Source of the DNA: Deltaproteobacteria bacterium
GTDB taxonomy: Bacteria; Myxococcota_A; UBA796; SXON01
Direction: 5' to 3'
Length of the DNA: 64,000 bases
NCBI GenBank assembly: GCA_947445035.1
Contig: CANFCK010000019.1
Coordinates: forward strand, 23,934-87,933
The first letter of the stretch is position 1. The number at the start of each line of letters is the position of its first letter. The notes below the pieces were generated by a model. The model had not been told where the DNA came from. It saw only the letters and a program-made list of their open reading frames with translations, and ran no database searches. The position numbers and the translations under genes were made by a program. Below are positions 7,864 through 19,797 of this stretch, piece after piece.

Positions 7864-8392
7864 GGGACACCTCGATGGCGCCGGAGTGTTCGAGGATGTG
7901 GAGGATCTTCGCGCTCTGCCCGCCGGTGCTGCTGAACACGATGCCGAAGCAGTCGTTGGTGAACCGGGGGTCTTCCACGAGCGGATGCAGGTTGGTGGCC
8001 GGCAGCCCACAGTGGATGAGCAGGCCAAAGAGCGTCATCATCGACGCCCAGAGGATCGTGCCTTCGAAGGTGATGACCAGGAAGGGGGGGATGGAGACCA
8101 GCGGCTTGCCGCCCGGGATGATCATCGGCCAGTTCGCGTGGGTGAGCGAGGCCAAGGTGAAGATCATCGTGCCGCCGATGATGCCGCCGGCGAGGGTCAT
8201 CCAGCGGATCGGGCTCGGCTCGCCCTTGTACATCAGGTCGTCAATCTCATGGCGCGGGAAGGGGCTCATGACCTGAAAGTCGGTGAACCCCGCCGTCTGC
8301 AGGTCGTGGATGGCCTGAAGCAGGCTGTCCAGGTGTTTGTACACGGCCTTGACGGCGACGTCGGACACGACGGTAGCTACGGTGGTGCTCAT
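7856..8392 (-). CDS. actD: Alternative complex III subunit ActD (DUF3341)
   Basis: 178 aa, the standard ActD length. N-terminal soluble part with a ferredoxin-like fold (hydrophobic pattern AVYKHLDSLLQAIHDLQTAGF), then two membrane helices at about residues 65-85 and 100-125, and the C-terminal EDPRFTNDCFGIVFSS stretch typical of DUF3341. It sits between ActC and ActE in the complex. It shares ATGA with the actC stop at 8389-8392. Confidence 0.93.
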   Translation of the reverse strand: MSTTVATVVSDVAVKAVYKHLDSLLQAIHDLQTAGFTDFQVMSPFPRHEIDDLMYKGEPSPIRWMTLAGGIIGGTMIFTLASLTHANWPMIIPGGKPLVSIPPFLVITFEGTILWASMMTLFGLLIHCGLPATNLHPLVEDPRFTNDCFGIVFSSTGGQSAKILHILEHSGAIEVSHG

Positions 8393-9722
8393 TTGGCGGC
8401 TACCTCCCCATCAGACTTGAGCGGCGGACGCAGCGTCTCTTTGATCTCGGCGATAGCCACGCTCGGCATGATCTTCACGAACAGCAGGAACCAGAGGAAG
8501 AACCAGGCGAACGAGAAGATGAGGATGCCGATCTCGATGTACGTCGGTGTGTAGTACACCCACGCGGCCGGATCGAAGCTGTGGGCGAGCGAGCTGGCGA
8601 TGATGTTGAACCGCTCGAACCACATGCCGACGTTGATGATGAGGCTCACCACGAAGAGGCCCATGAACGAGGTGCGCACCTTCTTGAACCACCACACCAG
8701 CGGCAGCACGCAGTTGCACATGAACATGATCCAGAAGACCCACCAGTACTTGCCGACCACGCGGTCGACGAACACGCCCCACTCGTAGGGATTGTCGGAG
8801 TACCAGGCGACGAAGTACTCAGTGCCGTAGGCGTAGGTGAGGATGCCGCCAGTGAACATGCACAACTTGGCGAGGTGCTCGAAGTGCCAGATGTGGATGT
8901 ACGCTTCAAGCTTGAAGAGCTTGGTCAGCGGCAGCATCAACGTGATGACCATCGCGCAGCCCGAGTAGATGGCGCCGGCGACGAAGTAGGGCGGGAAGAT
9001 CGTGCTGTGCCAGCCCGGGGTGTTCGCCATCGCGAAGTCCCAGGAAACCACGCTGTGGACCGAGAGGACCAGCGGCGTGGCGAGCGCGGCGAAGAAGCCG
9101 TAGGCCGCCATGTAGTGATGCCACTGCTTGTCGGTGCCACGCCAACCCAGCGCCATCGCGGCGTACAGCTTGCGGGTCATGCCGCGGGTGTTGTCCCGGA
9201 CGGCGGCAATGTCGGGAACCAGCCCGATGAGGAAGAAGACCGTCGACACCGTGAAGTACGTGCTGATCGCGAAGACGTCCCACATCAGCGGCGACTTGAA
9301 GTTCTGCCAGAGCTGGCGCTGGTTGGGGTAGGGGAACAACCAGTAGGCTTGCCAGGCGCGGCCGACGTGGATGGCCGGGAAGAGCGCCGCGGTCATGACC
9401 GCGAAGATGGTCATCGCTTCTGCGGCCCGGTAGATCCCGGTGCGCCAGCGACTGCGCGTCAGGAATAGGATCGCGCTGATCAGCGTGCCCGCGTGGCCGA
9501 TGCCGACCCAGAAGACGAACGTCGTGATGTAGACGCCCCAGAACACGGGGGGGTGGTAGCCGGCGACGCCGAGCCCCCACACCAGCTGGATTCCCCAGCA
9601 GACTCCGCCATAGGCCAAGCCCAGGATGACGATCGCCATGAACCCCCACCACAACGACGTGGCGTTGAAGAGGGGCCGCATGACATCGCGGTTGACCTGG
9701 GAGTAGGTGAGCTTGTCTGACA

Positions 9723-9723
<1 letters not shown>
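8389..9723 (-). CDS. actC: Alternative complex III quinol-binding subunit ActC (NrfD family)
   Basis: 444 aa, about ten membrane helices, NrfD/PsrC family. ActC forms the quinol oxidation site facing the periplasmic iron-sulphur subunit ActB. Characteristic stretches include FWVGIGHAGTLISAILFL in helix 2 and AEAMTIFAVMTAALFPAIHVGRAWQ, which in solved complexes line the quinol site and possible proton path. It overlaps actB by one base (TGATG) and actD by four. Confidence 0.94.
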
Positions 9724-12833
<3,110 letters not shown>

Positions 12834-12844
12834 GGTGGCTCCCG

Positions 12845-13495
12845 CTACTTGTGGCAGGTCCAGCAGTCCTTCAGCTCAGCGCGCCGAAGTTCTGCCTTGG
12901 TTCCGTAGTTCTCGTCGATGCTTGGGTGCTGCGCGTGGCAGTCCAGGCACCAACCCATCTTCAGCGAGGAAACCCGCTGGTTCACCGTCATGTCCTGCAC
13001 CTGCCCGTGGCATTCCTGGCAGTCCAGCCCCGCAATCGCGTGGCGCTTGTGCGAGAAGTACACGTAGTCGGGAAGGTCGTGCACCTTTTCCCAGGGGATC
13101 ACTTCGCCCTTGTCCCAGTAGTCCTTGAGCTTCACCAGCTCAGGACGGTCGGTGGTGTCGATGAGGGCGTGGCAGCCCATGCAAACGCTCGTCGCGGGAA
13201 CACCGGCGTGGACCCCCTTGCGGGCGTTGCTGTGGCAGTAGTTGCAGTCCATCCCGAGCGTCGTCACGTGACGCCCGTGGGGGAACGTGATGGGCTGCGG
13301 CTTGGCTTCCGCCTGCGGCTGGCCGACCGTGACCACCAGGTTGTCGTCGAAGAGCGCCGGGGGCAGGAGGTTCTTCATCCCAATGGTGAAGGTCTCCTCG
13401 TCCGAGGCGGTCTCGGCCGCGTTCGCCGCCGCCAGCCCGATGCCCACGCCCATCGTGAGCGCAAATGACAGGGTGGCTCGGGTGAGCTGTCGCAT
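12845..13495 (-). CDS. actA: Alternative complex III pentaheme cytochrome c ActA
   Basis: 216 aa with a Sec signal (ending near GLAAANA). Five heme motifs are seen in order: CNYCH, CMGCH, CQECH, CLDCH and CWTCH, matching the pentaheme ActA. It carries electrons from ActB to ActE or a soluble acceptor. I chose the ATG at 13495 because a GGAGG lies 4 bases before it; the open frame continues 24 codons upstream without a signal-like sequence. First gene of the core act operon. Confidence 0.94.
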   Translation of the reverse strand: MRQLTRATLSFALTMGVGIGLAAANAAETASDEETFTIGMKNLLPPALFDDNLVVTVGQPQAEAKPQPITFPHGRHVTTLGMDCNYCHSNARKGVHAGVPATSVCMGCHALIDTTDRPELVKLKDYWDKGEVIPWEKVHDLPDYVYFSHKRHAIAGLDCQECHGQVQDMTVNQRVSSLKMGWCLDCHAQHPSIDENYGTKAELRRAELKDCWTCHK

Positions 13496-13621
13496 CTTGC
13501 CTCCAGCCATTTGGCCGGTAGGGGGGGGGAGAGAGGCGCGCCACCCTAATGCGGTGGGGCCGGTCACACAAGGGCAGCGAGGGGCGCTGGCGAGGAGATT
13601 TCGCCCCCCATGCCGCAGCGC

Positions 13622-14122
13622 CTACTTCTTGCGAAGCTCGGCTTCGATATAGGTCAGCACTTCCCACGCCTGGTCCTCGGTGAGCCCCAGTGGCGCCATC
13701 GACGTGCCGGCGATGCCGTTCAGGATGATCCAGTGCTTGGTTCCCGGAGTCGTGGCGGCCCAGCGCTCGTCCCAGGTGAATTGGCTTGGCTTTTGCGGCA
13801 GTGCGGCCCCGGCGATGCCATCCCCGGCACCCGTGGCGCCATGGCAGATTTGACACTTTTCGTACTGGATTTTCCCGGCGGCGCTCGCCGCGGCATCTCC
13901 CGCCTTCGGGTTGGTCTTGGCTTCGGCGCCGGCGGCTTTCGCGGCGTCATAGGCCGCCTGTGCCAGGGGGTCGGGGGTGTAGGGTCCAGTAGGGGCCGGT
14001 GCGGCGACGGGCGCAGGTGGCGGGGGCGCCGGCACCGCGGCCTTGGGAGGCGCAGCAGGCGGGGGGGGAGGCGGGGCCTCACCACAGGCGAACAGGCTGG
14101 TCAGCAGGTACACGGAGAGCAT
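13622..14122 (-). CDS. Proline-rich lipoprotein monoheme cytochrome c
   Basis: 166 aa. A short signal ends in the lipobox LFAC (Cys at 13), followed by an unusual spacer of poly-Pro and Ala/Pro (residues 17-50) and then a class I cytochrome c with CQICH and an axial Met in GTSMAPLG. It is on the same strand as the act genes, 126 bases before actA. It probably shuttles electrons out of alternative complex III or serves as a membrane-tethered electron acceptor, with the stiff Pro spacer giving reach. Which oxidase it serves cannot be told here. Confidence 0.85.
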   Translation of the reverse strand: MLSVYLLTSLFACGEAPPPPPPAAPPKAAVPAPPPPAPVAAPAPTGPYTPDPLAQAAYDAAKAAGAEAKTNPKAGDAAASAAGKIQYEKCQICHGATGAGDGIAGAALPQKPSQFTWDERWAATTPGTKHWIILNGIAGTSMAPLGLTEDQAWEVLTYIEAELRKK

Positions 14123-14195
14123 GGAGGCCTCGAGATCGTGCTCTTGTCTAGCTCACCCCGTCCTCACCGGCCACGCAGTCACGGTGACGATTTTC

Positions 14196-14387
14196 CTACA
14201 GGTACCCCACTGGGCGCAGGGCGTACATCGCCTCCATCAACGCGTTGAACGCGCCCTCCTCGTCGTCTATGTTGTCGGTGTCGTCGATCGCCGCGAGCAC
14301 CTCTTCGACCGGGTATTGCCGCAACGTCGCGAGCGCGGCTTCTTCGGCGATGATCGCGGCGGCGCTCTCCGCATCCAACTTGAACAT
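14196..14387 (-). CDS. Small acidic protein, 63 aa
   Basis: Reads MFKLDAESAAAIIAEEAALA and ends MEAMYALRPVGYL. The start ATG at 14387 has GAGG about 7 bases upstream. An open frame continues upstream but that part is the tRNA-Leu gene, so I exclude it. The product is acidic and helical, with no signal or membrane segment and no known motif. It lies 22 bases downstream of the tRNA. Confidence 0.5.
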   Translation of the reverse strand: MFKLDAESAAAIIAEEAALATLRQYPVEEVLAAIDDTDNIDDEEGAFNALMEAMYALRPVGYL

Positions 14388-14409
14388 TCGACGAACCTCG
14401 TTTCTTCGG

Positions 14410-14495
14410 TGGTGGGGGCGGTGGGAGTTGAACCCACAAGGGTGTGAACCCGGAGGATTTTGAATCCTCTGCGTCTGCCATTCCGCCACGCCCCC
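14410..14495 (-). tRNA. tRNA-Leu (anticodon CAA)
   Basis: A class II tRNA. The acceptor stem GGGGGCG (14495-14489) pairs with CGCCCCC (14420-14414), followed by discriminator A and an encoded CCA (14412-14410). The anticodon arm GAGGA-TTCAAAA-TCCTC gives CAA, reading UUG. A long variable arm and the T arm (GTGGG-TTCAACT-CCCAC) are present. The D loop contains AATGGCAGACGC as in bacterial tRNA-Leu. Confidence 0.95.
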
Positions 14496-14581
14496 TCGGC
14501 GAAGCTGGACCATCGTTTTACACCTCGCCCTCGCTCCGGCAACCCGCCCGGCTACGATAGAGTAGACGGAGACCAGAACCG

Positions 14582-15400
14582 ATGAAGAACTTGACCCCGA
14601 TGCTCCTTGTACTCGCCGCCTGTGACCCCTACAAGATCGCGCTCGGGCAGGGCGGAGACGACGACGCGCGCTTGTACGCCGACGTTTACACTTGGCAGTG
14701 CGAGGAGCGGACCGAGACCGACACCACGTACTATGACGGCGTTTTTTCTTACGAAGTCTCCTTGGAGTACGCGCCGGACGAGCTCACCACCCGGAAGTTG
14801 CCGGCCGCCGGCTGCACCGCGGGACTCGACATGTTCCCCAACGATGCGGGGAGCGGCGGCACGGACATTCCCGATGCCGACAGCCCGTCGTGGGCCAACG
14901 GCGACTCCAGCGGCGCCTTGCAGTTGAAGTCGGATGGCTTCTACTACGACGACGTTTTCGGCTCAGTAGAGAACTGCGCGTACGCCGAGGACCTCATCGG
15001 CGAGGGCACCGATCTTACCGCGGCGGGAGTTTTCTCCGGTGCCCGGACGCCCAAGGCCGGCACTCTCGACGATGTGGACATCAGCAACTACGATGAGTCC
15101 ACCGGGCTGGTCTTCGGGCAGACCGCCGATGTCACCTGGACGAGCGAGGGCTGGCAGGATGCCTGGGTCCAGATTCGGGCGGAGTCCGGCGGGGAGTTGG
15201 TGGATTCCGTGACCTGCAACACCGGCGGCGCCAGCACGTACTCGATTGACGAGGACGTGTGGGGGCTGATGAACACGGCGATCGAGCCTGACGTCACCAA
15301 CCTGTACGTCACGGTCCAGAACGCCGATACGCTGACGACGGAGGACGGCCAGAAGATCGAAGTGGTCACGCGCGTGATCCACGCCGCTGTCGTCAACTAG
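14582..15400 (+). CDS. Putative lipoprotein, 272 aa
   Basis: A short N-terminal signal (MKNLTPMLLVLAAC) ends in the lipobox LAAC, so Cys14 is the predicted lipidated residue. The mature part is acidic, beta-rich and Thr/Asp-rich, with four further Cys (CEER, AAGCTAG, VENCAY, SVTCNTG) that may pair in the periplasm. I recognise no family. It stands alone between the tRNA and the pseudo-receiver gene, whose start is 14 bases after this stop, so the two may be cotranscribed. Confidence 0.7.
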   Translation: MKNLTPMLLVLAACDPYKIALGQGGDDDARLYADVYTWQCEERTETDTTYYDGVFSYEVSLEYAPDELTTRKLPAAGCTAGLDMFPNDAGSGGTDIPDADSPSWANGDSSGALQLKSDGFYYDDVFGSVENCAYAEDLIGEGTDLTAAGVFSGARTPKAGTLDDVDISNYDESTGLVFGQTADVTWTSEGWQDAWVQIRAESGGELVDSVTCNTGGASTYSIDEDVWGLMNTAIEPDVTNLYVTVQNADTLTTEDGQKIEVVTRVIHAAVVN

Positions 15401-15414
15401 GATAGGCGTGGCGT

Positions 15415-16170
15415 ATGCCCGGCTCTGTGGTCCTCGTCGTCGATCCCGTCGCTCAGACGGCCGAACGGGTCTCGCACGCCTTGGCGGGCACGCGCTTCAC
15501 GGTGCGTGCGGTGCGGGACGCCGCAGAAGCTGAGGACGTCTTGACGCACGACGTTGTCGTGGCGGTGCTGGCGGCCATCAATCTTCCCCGCGGAAATGCC
15601 TACGACTTTGCGCGACACGTGCGGGGTCGGCACCCGGCGGCGGCCGTGGTTCTGGTTTCGGGCGGCTTTGACGTCTTCAATGCCGAACGGGCGGCGGAAG
15701 TCGGCGCGGTGCGACTTTCCCGGCCCTTCACTGTCGAGGCGGTTCGGCGTCAGCTCGAGGCGGCACTGGGCCCACTGACGGGCGACGATGACGTGATCGA
15801 GGTCGCGCTGACCCTCGAGCCGTTGACCGGGGTCGAAGCCGCCCAGCAAGAGGCCGCGACCCTCGCCGACTTGGAGCCGCTTGCCTCGGTCGGGGACGAG
15901 CGCCTCGCCAGCTTCTTGCCCCGCGACTGGCGAACCCTGCCCCCGGTGGCGGTGGACCCGAACGTGGTGGCGCCGGGGATGGAACGCGCGATTCTCGCCG
16001 TGCTTCCGCAGGTGGTCGAGGCGGTCCTGAACAAGGCGATGAGCACCTCGCCGGCCTTCCGCGAGATGGTGGAGGTGGCGGTGGAGGACGCGCTGCGCGA
16101 GGAGCTGCCGGCGATCGTTCGGCGGGTGGTGCGCGAGCGGATGGCGGAGATCGAGCGCGGCGACGGCTGA
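15415..16170 (+). CDS. Pseudo-receiver domain protein
   Basis: 251 aa. Residues 5-120 follow the response-regulator receiver pattern (VVLVVDP, then VLAAINLPRGNAYDFARHVR, VVLVSGG, LSRPFTVEAV). The phosphoacceptor Asp is replaced by Ala54 (A-I-N-L-P), the first acidic pair is reduced to a single Asp10, and the usual Lys before Pro is Arg103. It therefore probably cannot be phosphorylated in the normal way. Residues about 180-251 form a helical, acidic/basic C-terminal domain. The gene lies 60 bases upstream of valS on the same strand. Role unknown. Confidence 0.75.
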   Translation: MPGSVVLVVDPVAQTAERVSHALAGTRFTVRAVRDAAEAEDVLTHDVVVAVLAAINLPRGNAYDFARHVRGRHPAAAVVLVSGGFDVFNAERAAEVGAVRLSRPFTVEAVRRQLEAALGPLTGDDDVIEVALTLEPLTGVEAAQQEAATLADLEPLASVGDERLASFLPRDWRTLPPVAVDPNVVAPGMERAILAVLPQVVEAVLNKAMSTSPAFREMVEVAVEDALREELPAIVRRVVRERMAEIERGDG

Positions 16171-16230
16171 GTCGCGCCGCGGGCTTCGGACTCCTAGCCG
16201 CGAGCGCCGTTTCGGAATAGGCGCGGCCCC

Positions 16231-18843
16231 ATGTCCGATACCACGTCCGAGCTGCCGCAGTACTACGATCCGCACGCCGCCTTTGCCCGTTACGCGCCTG
16301 AGTGGGAGGGGTCGGGCGTCTACAGCCCCCGCCCCGATGCCCCGGGGCTCCCCTACAGCATCGTGATCCCCCCGCCGAACGTCACCGGCGATCTCCACAT
16401 GGGGCACGCGCTCAACAACACGCTCCAGGACCTGCTCGTCCGCTACAAGCGGATGGACGGGTACAACGCGATTTGGATCCCCGGCACCGATCACGCGGGT
16501 ATCGCGACGCAGTGGATCGTCGAAAAGCAGCTGCGGGCGAAGGGAATCGACCGTCGCGAGCTGGGTCGGGAGAAGTTCTTGGAGCGCGTGTGGGAATGGA
16601 AGGCGCACTCCGGTGGCAACATCGTTCGGCAGCTCAAGCGCCTCGGCGTCAGCTGCGACTGGTCGCGCGAACGGTTCACGATGGACGAGGGTTGTAGCGG
16701 TGCCGTGCGCGAGAGCTTCGTGAAGATGCACGAAGAAGGCCTGATCTACCGCGCCACTCGACTCATCAACTGGGACCCGATCGGGCTGACGGCGATCTCC
16801 GACCTGGAGGTCGAGACCGAAGAGAACGTCCAGGGTGAGCTGTGGAGCTTTGCCTACCCGCTCAGCGACGGTAGCGGCGAGATTATCGTCGCGACAACAC
16901 GACCGGAGACCATGCTCGGAGACACTGCTATCGCCGTGCATCCAGAGGATCCTCGCTACGTTCGCCTGATCGGGAAGACAGTGCGCCACCCGCTGCTCGA
17001 CCGGGAGATCCCCATCGTCGGCGACGCCATCCTGGTTGATCCGGCCTTCGGGAGCGGGGCGGTCAAGGTGACGCCCGCCCACGACTTCAACGACCACGAA
17101 GTCGGCAAGCGTCATGACCTGCCGCTCATCACGATCTTCACCCCGGACGCCAAGGTCAACGGCGAGGGAGGCCCCTACGCCGGGCTCGATCGATTCGAAG
17201 CGCGCGGCAAGATCAAGGCCGACCTCACCGCGCTGGGGCTTTTCCGGGGGACCAGGCTCAACGTGATGACGCTGCCCCGCAGTCAGCGTTCGGGCGCGGT
17301 CGTAGAGCCGATGGTGTCGACGCAGTGGTTCGTGAAGATGAAGCCCTTGGCCGGTCCGGCGCTCGGTGCCGTGGAGCACGGGTTCACGACGTTCTGGCCG
17401 AAGCAGTGGGAGAACACCTACTTCGCCTGGCTGCGTGACATCAAGGACTGGTGCATCTCCCGCCAGCTCTGGTGGGGACATCGCATTCCGGCTTGGCACT
17501 GCGCCGCGTGCGCTCATATCACGGTTTCGCGTGACGACGTCGTCGCCTGTGGAAGCTGCGGCAGCGCCGACGTCAAGCAGGACGAGGATGTGCTCGACAC
17601 CTGGTTCAGCTCGGCGCTGTGGCCGTTGTCCACGCTGGGCTGGCCTGACCGCACCGAAGAATTGGCCACGTGGTACCCCACGAGCGTGCTGGTGACCGGC
17701 TTCGACATCATCTTCTTCTGGGTGGCCCGGATGATGATGGCGGGCATCCACCAGGTGGGGAGCGTTCCGTTCGCCGACGTCTACATTCACGGCCTGGTTC
17801 GGGACGAAAACGGCGACAAGATGTCCAAGACGAAGGGCAACGTCGTCGACCCGCTTCTCAGCATCGAGAAGCACGGCACCGATGCGTTCCGAATGACTCT
17901 CGCTTCGTTGGCGGGGCTCGGCCGCGACCTGACGTGGAGCGACAAGAGCGTCGAGGTGTGGACGCGCTTTCAGAACAAGGTCTGGCAGTCGTTCCGCTTC
18001 TTGCGCATGCACGTCCACGAGCTGCCGCCCGCCGCCGAGCCGGGCACCATGGACCGCTGGATCCTCGCCCGCGCCGGTGTCGCGGTGGCCAACGTGCGCG
18101 CCGCGCTCGATGGGTACCGCTTCAACGATGCGGTCACCGAGCTTCACCGTTTCGTCTGGTATGAGCTGTGCGATTGGTATCTGGAGTTCTCCAAGGCGGC
18201 GCTCTACGGCGAGGACGAAGCGGCCAAGTCGGCGGCGAAGCACACCTTGTGGACGGTGTACTCGACCGTCGCGCGGCTGCTCCATCCGTTCATGCCCTTT
18301 CTGGCCGAGGAGCTGTGGCAGAACCTGCCCGGTACCTCCGGGAGTGTGATGGTGGCGCGCTTTCCGCGCGCCGAAGACTTTCCCGCTGCCGACGCTTCGC
18401 TCGACGACGTCGCGCTCTTGCAGGAGGCCATCGTCGCGGTGCGGCGGGTGCGCGCCGAGAAGGAGCTGGGCGGCAAGGTGGCGTTGCAGCTGGTCTCCCG
18501 TGGCCTCGGCGCGCTCAACGCCTACGCAGCGGTGCTCGACGACATCTGCAACGCCTCTGTCGTTGCCGGTGACAAGCCCGACGCATGCGCGACCGTCGTC
18601 GTCAACGGGATCGAGGCTTGGATACCGCTCACCGGCGTGCTCGACCTGGACAAGGAGCGCGAACGTTTGGGCGGGCACATCGCCAAGGCGCAGAAATCAG
18701 TCGATTTTCTCCGCGGGCTCCTCGGCAACGAAGGTTTTGTCGCCAAGGCCAAGCCTGAGCTGCTCGCCAGCCGCCGTGCGGAGCTTGATGGCGACGAGGC
18801 TCGGTTGGCGACGCTTCACGCCGCGCTGGCCGCGTTGGGGTGA
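16231..18843 (+). CDS. valS: Valine--tRNA ligase
   Basis: 870 aa class I aminoacyl-tRNA synthetase that charges tRNA-Val. The HIGH motif is HMGH at residues 56-59 and the KMSKS motif is KMSKT at 530-534. In between lie the editing (CP1) domain with GSGAVKVTPAHDFND and the typical WCISRQLWWGHRIPAW stretch; the C-terminus ends in the coiled-coil arm (LDKERERLGGHIAKAQKSVDFL). Length and order match bacterial ValS. The CxxC pairs near 430 (CAAC, CGSC) could hold zinc. Confidence 0.97.
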   Translation: MSDTTSELPQYYDPHAAFARYAPEWEGSGVYSPRPDAPGLPYSIVIPPPNVTGDLHMGHALNNTLQDLLVRYKRMDGYNAIWIPGTDHAGIATQWIVEKQLRAKGIDRRELGREKFLERVWEWKAHSGGNIVRQLKRLGVSCDWSRERFTMDEGCSGAVRESFVKMHEEGLIYRATRLINWDPIGLTAISDLEVETEENVQGELWSFAYPLSDGSGEIIVATTRPETMLGDTAIAVHPEDPRYVRLIGKTVRHPLLDREIPIVGDAILVDPAFGSGAVKVTPAHDFNDHEVGKRHDLPLITIFTPDAKVNGEGGPYAGLDRFEARGKIKADLTALGLFRGTRLNVMTLPRSQRSGAVVEPMVSTQWFVKMKPLAGPALGAVEHGFTTFWPKQWENTYFAWLRDIKDWCISRQLWWGHRIPAWHCAACAHITVSRDDVVACGSCGSADVKQDEDVLDTWFSSALWPLSTLGWPDRTEELATWYPTSVLVTGFDIIFFWVARMMMAGIHQVGSVPFADVYIHGLVRDENGDKMSKTKGNVVDPLLSIEKHGTDAFRMTLASLAGLGRDLTWSDKSVEVWTRFQNKVWQSFRFLRMHVHELPPAAEPGTMDRWILARAGVAVANVRAALDGYRFNDAVTELHRFVWYELCDWYLEFSKAALYGEDEAAKSAAKHTLWTVYSTVARLLHPFMPFLAEELWQNLPGTSGSVMVARFPRAEDFPAADASLDDVALLQEAIVAVRRVRAEKELGGKVALQLVSRGLGALNAYAAVLDDICNASVVAGDKPDACATVVVNGIEAWIPLTGVLDLDKERERLGGHIAKAQKSVDFLRGLLGNEGFVAKAKPELLASRRAELDGDEARLATLHAALAALG

Positions 18844-18866
18844 GGTGCGGGGGCTATGCTGCGCCC

Positions 18867-19697
18867 ATGATCCTCTCCCTCTTGCTGGCCTGCACCGCTC
18901 CGGCACCCACAGACACCGCCGAGCCGACCGACACTGCTCCTGAAGACACCGGCGGCGACACGGCTGCGGACACCGGCGCGGACACCGCCGATACGGGTGA
19001 ACTCGCAGACCGGGGGCTCCGCTTGGGCATTCCCAGCTACGCCCACCCCACCAGCGTGGACTGGCCGCTTTTCGTGGCCGGCGCCGCTGCGACGGGCGGA
19101 TTTGTCATCATCAACCCCAGCAGCGGCCCCGGCGGCGTGGTCGACGCGGCCTACGTTACCGCGGTGGTCGAGGCGCAAGCGCAAGGCGTCGTCGTCATCG
19201 GCTATGTCGCGACAACCTACGGCGACAAGACGGCCGGGCAGGTGGACACCGAGATCGGCCGCTATGTGGACTGGTACGGCGTGGACGGCATCTTCTTCGA
19301 CGAGGTGTCCTCGGACTGTACGACGTGGGCGTCGTGGTATGCCGCGAGGGCTGGGACGGCGAATACGCTTTTGGGTCACGACGCGTGGATCGTCTACAAC
19401 CCCGGTGTCATCACGTGCGCGGAGTACCTGGACGCGGCCGATGTGCTCGTGGTCGTGGAGGGTGCTCGTTTCGAGCTTCTTGAGTGGGCCGCAGAGCCGT
19501 GGATGGCCGACTACCGTCCCGAGCGCTTCGCCTACCTCGGCTACGAAGTTCCCTCCCAATACCTGGGCGAGACCCTCAGCGCGGTCGTAGCCCAGGGCGT
19601 CGGATTCGTGTACGTCACCGACGGGAGGCCCCCCAATCCGTGGCTGCAAACACCCCGGTACTGGGATGAGGAGGTGGCGGCGGTGGAGGCGAACTGA
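18867..19697 (+). CDS. Spherulation-specific family 4-like lipoprotein
   Basis: 276 aa. The signal MILSLLLAC ends in a lipobox; an Asp/Thr-rich tether of about 35 residues (DTAxDTG type) follows, then a TIM-barrel-like domain: GIPSYAHPTSVDWPLF, GGFVIINPSSGPGG, then VVVIGYVATTYGDK, and GVDGIFFDEVSSD. This pattern is that of the spherulin-4 / glycoside-hydrolase-like family (PF12138), some members of which cleave galactosaminogalactan. The acidic DGIFFDE segment is the likely active site. I chose the ATG at 18867 because it begins the lipoprotein signal; the frame opens 27 bases earlier. Substrate unknown. Confidence 0.8.
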   Translation: MILSLLLACTAPAPTDTAEPTDTAPEDTGGDTAADTGADTADTGELADRGLRLGIPSYAHPTSVDWPLFVAGAAATGGFVIINPSSGPGGVVDAAYVTAVVEAQAQGVVVIGYVATTYGDKTAGQVDTEIGRYVDWYGVDGIFFDEVSSDCTTWASWYAARAGTANTLLGHDAWIVYNPGVITCAEYLDAADVLVVVEGARFELLEWAAEPWMADYRPERFAYLGYEVPSQYLGETLSAVVAQGVGFVYVTDGRPPNPWLQTPRYWDEEVAAVEAN

Positions 19698-19797
19698 GGT
19701 TGCCGATCACCGCGCGTTGGCCCCGCGAGGACCACTCGTTGGTGGTCGCGTTCTGGGCGACGAGCCAGCCCGCTGAGTGGCCGCGCGCTCCGCGCCT

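Noticed and set aside
14410..14495. tRNA-Leu as attachment site of an integrated element
   Set aside because: No integrase, no repeated tRNA 3' end nearby, and the neighbouring genes have the same composition as the rest.
14388..14513. Upstream extension of the 63-aa gene through the tRNA
   Set aside because: The extension is the tRNA-Leu sequence itself; the ATG at 14387 has its own ribosome site.
15397..18678. Long open frame of 1093 codons on the minus strand opposite the pseudo-receiver gene and valS
   Set aside because: It is the mirror of a clear valS gene in GC-rich DNA, is rich in Arg/His/Gly without domain pattern, and has no plausible start signal.
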